This document shows positions 6,476-10,431 of a stretch of 10,431 bases of DNA, one piece after another. The stretch is from NCBI GenBank assembly GCA_002887195.1, contig PJAB01002115.1, positions 1 to 10,431 of the forward strand, in the 5' to 3' direction. Every line of letters starts with the position of its first letter. Position 1 is the first letter of the stretch. This DNA comes from Chrysochromulina parva. Lineage: Eukaryota > Haptophyta > Prymnesiales > Chrysochromulinaceae. Under the pieces are notes generated by a model, which saw only the letters and a program-made list of their open reading frames with translations, was not told the DNA's origin and ran no database searches. The position numbers and the translations under genes are program-made.

Positions 6476-7129
6476 CTATACTTGAACCTTGCACTCGACT
6501 ATGAACTGTAAAAACTCACTCTCACCGACGTTGAGCACTCCATGCTCTCCTAACGCGTCCGGTGCAACCCAGACCGAATGACCAGATTTTTGGAATGCTG
6601 GTTCACCGACAAATGATGCGTCACTCGCAAGGGCCTGCGTGGTTGAGCTCGAGAGATTTACGAAGCAGTACGGCAGCCGGTGGCGGTGATAGGCAGCACG
6701 CTCGCCAGGTGCGAGCCTGAACTCATACACGCTGACGTATTCATCGCTGAGCAGCAGCTTCGTCCCAACCTGCTCATGCTCGTCAGGCACAGCGCACGGC
6801 TGCCCGCGCACTCGTAAGTGCAGCAGCAGTTGCTGCTCAGAGTACGTTGGTGCAGCGTCCTGTGTCGGCGTAACGAGGTGATTGCCGTCTACTCGCGCAG
6901 CTGCGAGACACGCGCCGCTGACGCTGAGCAAGTATGAGGCGCTGGCCGCCTTGGCATCGACCACCGCGTCTCCACCACCACGTCCTCGAACTTCATACGC
7001 ACCTGTCGCTGTGTCAATGACACGAAGCAGACAGACCTTGTTGGACACCAGCACATTCGCGGCGGGCAGTTTCAGCGCGGCGGCGCCGATCAGCGTCGGT
7101 AGCGCCAAGAAGAAATACAAGATCGACAT
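6476..7129 (-). CDS. Secreted or organelle-targeted cupin-domain protein
   Basis: The open frame reaches a TTG at 7135, but the first ATG is at 7129, giving 217 residues starting MSILYFFLALPTLIGAAALK. That is a good signal peptide with a likely cut near Ala17-Ala18, so the protein enters the secretory route or, in a secondary-plastid alga, possibly the plastid. The C-terminal half is a cupin barrel. Cupin motif 1 is PGERAAYHRH (141-150) with metal ligands His148 and His150. Motif 2 is EHGVLNVG (195-202) with His196 and the trailing Asn200. The usual Glu of motif 1 falls at Tyr154/Cys155, so one of the four standard ligands is missing. The ending FLQFIVECK is typical of small single-domain cupins. 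Residues 20-120 have no clear domain. It is divergent from the LHC gene about 130 bases away. The reaction is unknown. Confidence 0.7.
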   Translation of the reverse strand: MSILYFFLALPTLIGAAALKLPAANVLVSNKVCLLRVIDTATGAYEVRGRGGGDAVVDAKAASASYLLSVSGACLAAARVDGNHLVTPTQDAAPTYSEQQLLLHLRVRGQPCAVPDEHEQVGTKLLLSDEYVSVYEFRLAPGERAAYHRHRLPYCFVNLSSSTTQALASDASFVGEPAFQKSGHSVWVAPDALGEHGVLNVGESEFLQFIVECKVQV

Positions 7130-7257
7130 TGGCAAAGAACGATATCATGCCAGTGATCATGCGGACTCAAGTTCAAGTTCAAGTTAAAGGATGATTGTAA
7201 GCAATTGGTGTGTTCCGACTCACATTCCACATGTACATGTAGCAAACTGAGCCGTGA
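7130..7257. promoter_or_regulatory. Divergent promoter region for cupin and LHC genes
   Basis: This 128-base region is less GC-rich than the genes on either side and separates two divergent starts. It contains CAAGTT three times in tandem (7168-7185) and the perfect 12-base palindrome ACATGTACATGT (7229-7240), which lies 18-29 bases before the LHC ATG. A TTGTAAGC at 7195-7202 could act as a splice donor. No standard TATA box is seen. Shared control of the two genes is possible but not shown. Confidence 0.4.
7168..7185 (+). repeat. (CAAGTT)3 tandem repeat
   Basis: There are three perfect hexamer copies in the divergent cupin/LHC promoter, 39-56 bases upstream of the cupin ATG and about 75-90 bases upstream of the LHC ATG. 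Confidence 0.85.
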
Positions 7258-8220
7258 ATGCGAAGATTCGAAGAAAATATCCGATCCCGTGGTGAGATGC
7301 TAGTGTCGATGCCGCGCGCCGGTGCGCCGGTGATGGCCATTCACTCGCGCGAGCTCAAGTCGCCGATCCCTGGGTTTGCCCGTCCCGAATATCTCGACGG
7401 CACGCTGGCTGGCGACGTAGGCCTCGACCCGCTCAACTTGGTCACCAAGTACAACTCGATCACCATCCCGGCGATCGTGCTCCGTGAGACAGTGAGTGCG
7501 GCGAGCCCGGAGGCCGGCTACAAGACCCTGAAGCGTGTATCCAATAAAATGTTTGCGACCGAGCCGATCACCCTAGGCGCGAACACGAAGAATGCCGAGC
7601 GTGCGTTGATGTGGATGCGAGAGGCGGAGGTCAAGCACGCACGCTTGGCGATGCTCGCGGCAGCCGGCTGGCCGCTCGCCGAGCTATGGCACGGAGGTCT
7701 ATCCAACCTGCTCGGGCTACCCTACGAGCTCGAGGTGACGCAGGGCCGCTCGCTCTCAGTCCTCAATGGCGGCCTGGGCGAGGTCGCTCCGTTCATGCTT
7801 GCAGTCGCACTCGCAATCTCGGTCGTTGAGGTGAAAACACTCGACCAGGTGTATGGCCTGACCGCGACGGGCAAGACGATGAAGCCCGACGGCACCATCG
7901 TGATGAAATCGTACGTGCCCGGTGACTGCGGCTTCGACCCGCTCAACCTGTACGGCTGGTACGGCGCCAACATCGGGGTCATGGAGGACATGCGGGCCAA
8001 GGTCGACCCGCAATACCAGTTCGAGCTCATCGAGGAGGCTCGGCGCGAGATGGAGACGGCGGAGATCAAGAATGGGCGTCTCGCAATGCTTGGCATCACC
8101 GGCTTTGCTCTCCAGGAGGCGGTGTGGGGCACTCCTGTCGTCGATCAGACACCCATCTTCTTCACCTTCTTTGGTGATGTGCTCGCGCCGGGCGCACTTG
8201 CGTCGCTCGGCCTCTTTTAG
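7258..8220 (+). CDS. Light-harvesting chlorophyll-binding protein (LHC superfamily)
   Basis: This 320-residue antenna protein of the LHC superfamily binds chlorophyll and carotenoid in the thylakoid membrane. The N-terminal motif PEYLDGTLAGDVGLDPLNL (43-61) is typical. Helix 1 contains REAEVKHARLAML (121-133), with Glu124 and His127 as chlorophyll ligands and Arg129 for the inter-helix ion pair. Helix 2 is about 176-198. A second GDCGFDPLNLYG (222-233) precedes helix 3, which contains METAEIKNGRLAML (265-278) with Glu269, Asn272 and Arg274. At 320 residues it is longer than common fucoxanthin-chlorophyll proteins (about 200), mainly through long loops before helix 1 and between helices 2 and 3. 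It appears to be a diverged class; I cannot name the clade. The N-terminus ends a transit-like segment at AGAPVMA but lacks the signal peptide needed for secondary plastids, so an upstream exon is probable. Confidence 0.88.
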   Translation: MRRFEENIRSRGEMLVSMPRAGAPVMAIHSRELKSPIPGFARPEYLDGTLAGDVGLDPLNLVTKYNSITIPAIVLRETVSAASPEAGYKTLKRVSNKMFATEPITLGANTKNAERALMWMREAEVKHARLAMLAAAGWPLAELWHGGLSNLLGLPYELEVTQGRSLSVLNGGLGEVAPFMLAVALAISVVEVKTLDQVYGLTATGKTMKPDGTIVMKSYVPGDCGFDPLNLYGWYGANIGVMEDMRAKVDPQYQFELIEEARREMETAEIKNGRLAMLGITGFALQEAVWGTPVVDQTPIFFTFFGDVLAPGALASLGLF

Positions 8221-8760
8221 ACTCATGTCTCCACATGCCACAACAGCATGGGCGCGGCGCTCGGGCCAAGTGCAAACGTGTCGAAAAACTGGAGGTGCCG
8301 TGGCGAAATTTCGCATGAGCATGAACAAACAATACGACTTTCTTGTTCGGTTGCGTTCTCGGATGCATCTCGGCGCTCGGTCCGCCGTCCGCGGTCGCGG
8401 ATCTCGCTACTCGCAGTCGTCTCCGCTCGGCGGCTCCCGCGCCGTTGTTCCACCGCACCAGCAGTATCGTACTACGTACAGCTCTTGGCTGTACCGACCG
8501 GGACATCCGTCTCCACAGCGCGGTACTATCGCGTCGACGTACGCGCATATGGCGCGTATCCCGGTGCCGGTCATCGGCTCATGGTATTATCCGTTCTGTG
8601 ACACTTATACGTCGGCTTACGACTCCTTCTCATGAGCTTAGACTAAACAAAATTACCTGAAGTATCGTACCGCGCCTCCTCCTCGTCGTCGAAACCGCCA
8701 TGAGACGAACCCAGCAACGGTGCGGCGCGCACACGTGAGCTCGATATTTGCGCTACCGCG
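8221..8760. other. Convergent intergenic region
   Basis: These 540 bases separate the stops of the LHC (+) and UBA/AP2 (-) genes. The open frames have no recognisable domain and are Arg/Ser-rich. A short hairpin, GTACAGC/GCTGTAC, with a 5-base loop lies at about 8476-8494. I see no gene, RNA or mobile element. Confidence 0.5.
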
Positions 8761-10431
8761 CTAGACGGCTAGAGCGAGCGCCCGCTCTCGCGCCTTTTCC
8801 TCTTCCGCACTGACTGCGGGAGGCTCATCGGCGATCTTCTCCGATGTGTTCCTCGAAGCAAAGTATCGTGCCGCTTCGAGGGCTGCCGCTTCGGCCGTGT
8901 GAAAGGTGCCTGTCGCCAACGTTGCATACTTCCTCCCTACACCTTTGATCTGCAGTCGGAACGGCCGATGCGACCCGTAGCCCTTCGGGTCGTACGAGAC
9001 GAATCTGAAGCCTGTAACATTATTCGACCGTTCCAAGACGAGTCCCTCCGCCTCAGCGATAGCCAAGACCTGCGCGGCAGTGAGCCACTCATCCCGCTTC
9101 GCCTCCCTCGCAGAAGCCGCTGGCCCAATGCGCCGCGCGTACGCCAATGCCGCCTCGTCGGCTGTCGCGTAGTAGCCGCCGTTGATCACCTTCCCCTCCA
9201 CCGAGACCCTCAGCTGGAACGGTTTTGCGTGCGTTCCTGTGGGCATATTCTGAGTCACATGCTTGAAGCCGGTCGTTGTGCGACCGGATCGGATCAGAGT
9301 GAGGCCCTCCGCGGCTGCGGCCGCTGCCACCCAGGGCGAAACGATTCCGGCACCATCCTGGTCAGAAAGTGATTCGGCAACGATCGCAAATTCTGTTCTC
9401 GGTATGAATACCGGCCGACGCGCGGCCGCCGCCTCGGCCGCCGCTCGCTCCGCTCCGATGTGCCGTGAGTAGCATAAGGCAGCCTCCTCCGGCGTGTCAA
9501 AGACAGCGAGTTGGCAAGCCTTGCCGTTCTCCCAGGTATGCACAGCGTACCTGTCCTTTTTCTGGGTTACCCCCTTGAAACCAGTCTTATTTTTCGAGGA
9601 CGGCACCAGCTCGAACCCCTCGAAGCTCAGTGCCGGCCGAGATGCTGCCACCAGAGAGTGAGATGGTGTACTTTGTTTCTTGGCCGGCGGTTTCGGCTTG
9701 GGCGCGTCGGCGGGCTTGGCGGCTGCCTGGAGAAGCTCGAGTGCCCGGACAACATCTCCCCGGGTCTGCACCAGGGCGCGACCCACGTCCTCTGGATCGA
9801 AGCCCATCTGAAACAGCGACTCCGTCGGAGACAGCTGCAGGCTCAGCAGCTGCGAGCTTGGCAGCTGGGGCGGGGGAGGCGGCTGTTGGGGCGGGGCGGC
9901 GGGCTTGGCGGCGGCTTTCTTTGGGGGCGCCTTATTCTTCGCCTTCGGCTCGTAATCCTCATCCTCGTCGTCCTCGTCCTCGTCGAAGTCATCGTTGCTG
10001 TCCGCCGCCTTCTTGGCTGGAGCCTTCTCCTTGGGGGTAGCAGGAGCCTTCTTCTTTGCCTTCGGCTCGTCGTCCTCGTCCTCGTCGAAGTCATCGTCGC
10101 TTTCCGCCGCCTTATTGGCGGTCGGGATCAGTCGTGTTGGAGGAGCACGCCACCGTGGCGTGCACACTGCCTCAGGCACACAAGGGCCAGAATGATAGGC
10201 CACGAGGAAGCAGCCAGGCGTACCACATTGCCGGGCCTCGTGCGAAGACGATGCAGACGTGTGCTCACATGTCTCAGCGCGTGGACGTGGATCCTCGGAA
10301 GACTCTTCCACCTCGTCCACCTCGTCCACCACCTCCTCCACCTCCTCCACCACCACCACCTCCTCCTCCTCCTCCACCTCCTCCTCCTCCTTCTCCTCCT
10401 CCTCCTCCTCCTCCCCCACCACCCCCACCTC
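8761..10431 (-). CDS. UBA domain plus three AP2-like domains, 5' partial
   Basis: The frame is open to the right edge. The first in-frame ATG in the window is inside the UBA domain, so the true start lies outside or across a splice. Residues are counted from the GTG at 10428. Order: a Glu/Val tract (6-42); a putative zinc site C68-x4-C73-x5-H79-x3-C83 (CGTPGC...H...C); two Asp/Glu plus Lys/Ala/Pro modules (107-172); a Pro/Gln linker; a UBA domain (199-235: LFQMGF, GDVVRALELL), a fold that binds ubiquitin; then three AP2-like domains at 272-327 (TGFKGVTQKKDRYAV...FDTPEEAALCYSRHIG), 376-438 and 463-524. AP2 domains bind DNA, so a nuclear regulator is likely. Domain 1 is closest to the consensus; 2 and 3 are diverged (GFKHV, GFRFV). 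The C-terminus is charged. The combination suggests DNA binding linked to ubiquitin recognition; this is inference. Confidence 0.78.
   Translation of the reverse strand, partial: EVGVVGEEEEEEEKEEEEVEEEEEVVVVEEVEEVVDEVDEVEESSEDPRPRAETCEHTSASSSHEARQCGTPGCFLVAYHSGPCVPEAVCTPRWRAPPTRLIPTANKAAESDDDFDEDEDDEPKAKKKAPATPKEKAPAKKAADSNDDFDEDEDDEDEDYEPKAKNKAPPKKAAAKPAAPPQQPPPPPQLPSSQLLSLQLSPTESLFQMGFDPEDVGRALVQTRGDVVRALELLQAAAKPADAPKPKPPAKKQSTPSHSLVAASRPALSFEGFELVPSSKNKTGFKGVTQKKDRYAVHTWENGKACQLAVFDTPEEAALCYSRHIGAERAAAEAAAARRPVFIPRTEFAIVAESLSDQDGAGIVSPWVAAAAAAEGLTLIRSGRTTTGFKHVTQNMPTGTHAKPFQLRVSVEGKVINGGYYATADEAALAYARRIGPAASAREAKRDEWLTAAQVLAIAEAEGLVLERSNNVTGFRFVSYDPKGYGSHRPFRLQIKGVGRKYATLATGTFHTAEAAALEAARYFASRNTSEKIADEPPAVSAEEEKARERALALAV
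9913..10110 (-). repeat. 102-base duplicated acidic/basic module
   Basis: Two adjacent units encode AA(E/D)S(D/N)DDFDEDEDDE followed by a Lys/Ala/Pro segment. Unit 1 covers about 10110-10009 and unit 2 about 10008-9913. The shared DNA landmark GAAGTCATCG is at 10087-10096 and 9985-9994, exactly 102 bases (34 codons) apart. Unit 2 carries an extra DEDY segment. Confidence 0.85.
10300..10431. repeat. (TCC/ACC)n trinucleotide tract at the window edge
   Basis: This is a long run of TCC, ACC and TTC triplets on the plus strand, reading as Glu/Val/Asp codons on the minus strand. It is a pyrimidine-rich strand tract of microsatellite type and continues to the end of the window. It may be coding or lie in an intron or 5' UTR of the UBA/AP2 gene. 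Confidence 0.8.

Noticed and set aside
5972..6511. 179-residue plus-strand open frame
   Set aside because: It has no domain, is Arg/Ser/Cys/Trp-rich with chance-like composition, and overlaps the end of the cupin gene on the other strand.
7130..7135. TTG start for the cupin
   Set aside because: The ATG two codons later gives a complete signal peptide and is the normal eukaryotic choice.
8162..8660. Several 100-130 residue frames after the LHC stop
   Set aside because: None has a recognisable motif and they overlap on both strands. The Ser/Tyr-rich frame ending at 8635 only continues a shadow frame of the LHC gene.

Overview
The window looks like nuclear DNA of a eukaryotic alga with a secondary, red-lineage plastid. 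A haptophyte is my best guess and a stramenopile alga the main alternative. The evidence is a chlorophyll-binding light-harvesting (LHC) protein, a protein with three AP2-like domains joined to a UBA domain, a 'CGTPGC...H...C' zinc-type motif that I associate with such algae, a canonical GT-AG intron, good Kozak contexts, GC-rich coding sequence and no bacterial operon structure. The assignment rests on protein style and no database search was possible.

Seven protein genes are supported. From left to right they are: a GT-A-like glycosyltransferase (+, 244-1269); a multi-pass membrane protein resembling the OSCA/CSC1/TMEM63 channel family (-, 1626-3559, interrupted by one clear intron and one unexplained frame change); an FkbM-type methyltransferase (+, 3634-4806); a small protein of unknown function with an N-terminal acylation signal (+, 5243-5890); a cupin-fold protein with a signal peptide (-, 6476-7129); an LHC-superfamily antenna protein (+, 7258-8220); and an acidic UBA plus triple AP2-like protein that is open at the right edge (-, 8761 to beyond 10431).

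The genes are packed tightly. Two pairs are divergent and share short promoter regions: channel-like/FkbM (about 75 bases between start codons) and cupin/LHC (about 130 bases). Three pairs are convergent with gaps of 350-600 bases: glycosyltransferase/channel-like, acylated protein/cupin and LHC/AP2. The gene set is functionally mixed (glycan modification, membrane transport, light harvesting, regulation) and does not look like one pathway. The glycosyltransferase and FkbM methyltransferase could both act on glycans, but nothing in the sequence ties them together.

The most unusual structure is non-coding. At 1308-1438, just after the glycosyltransferase stop, two long inverted repeats are interleaved in the order A-B-A'-B', which is the arrangement of an RNA pseudoknot. 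Other points of interest are the stop-free 153-base intron carrying a 33-base tandem repeat, the frame break in the channel-like gene, and the UBA/AP2 domain combination.
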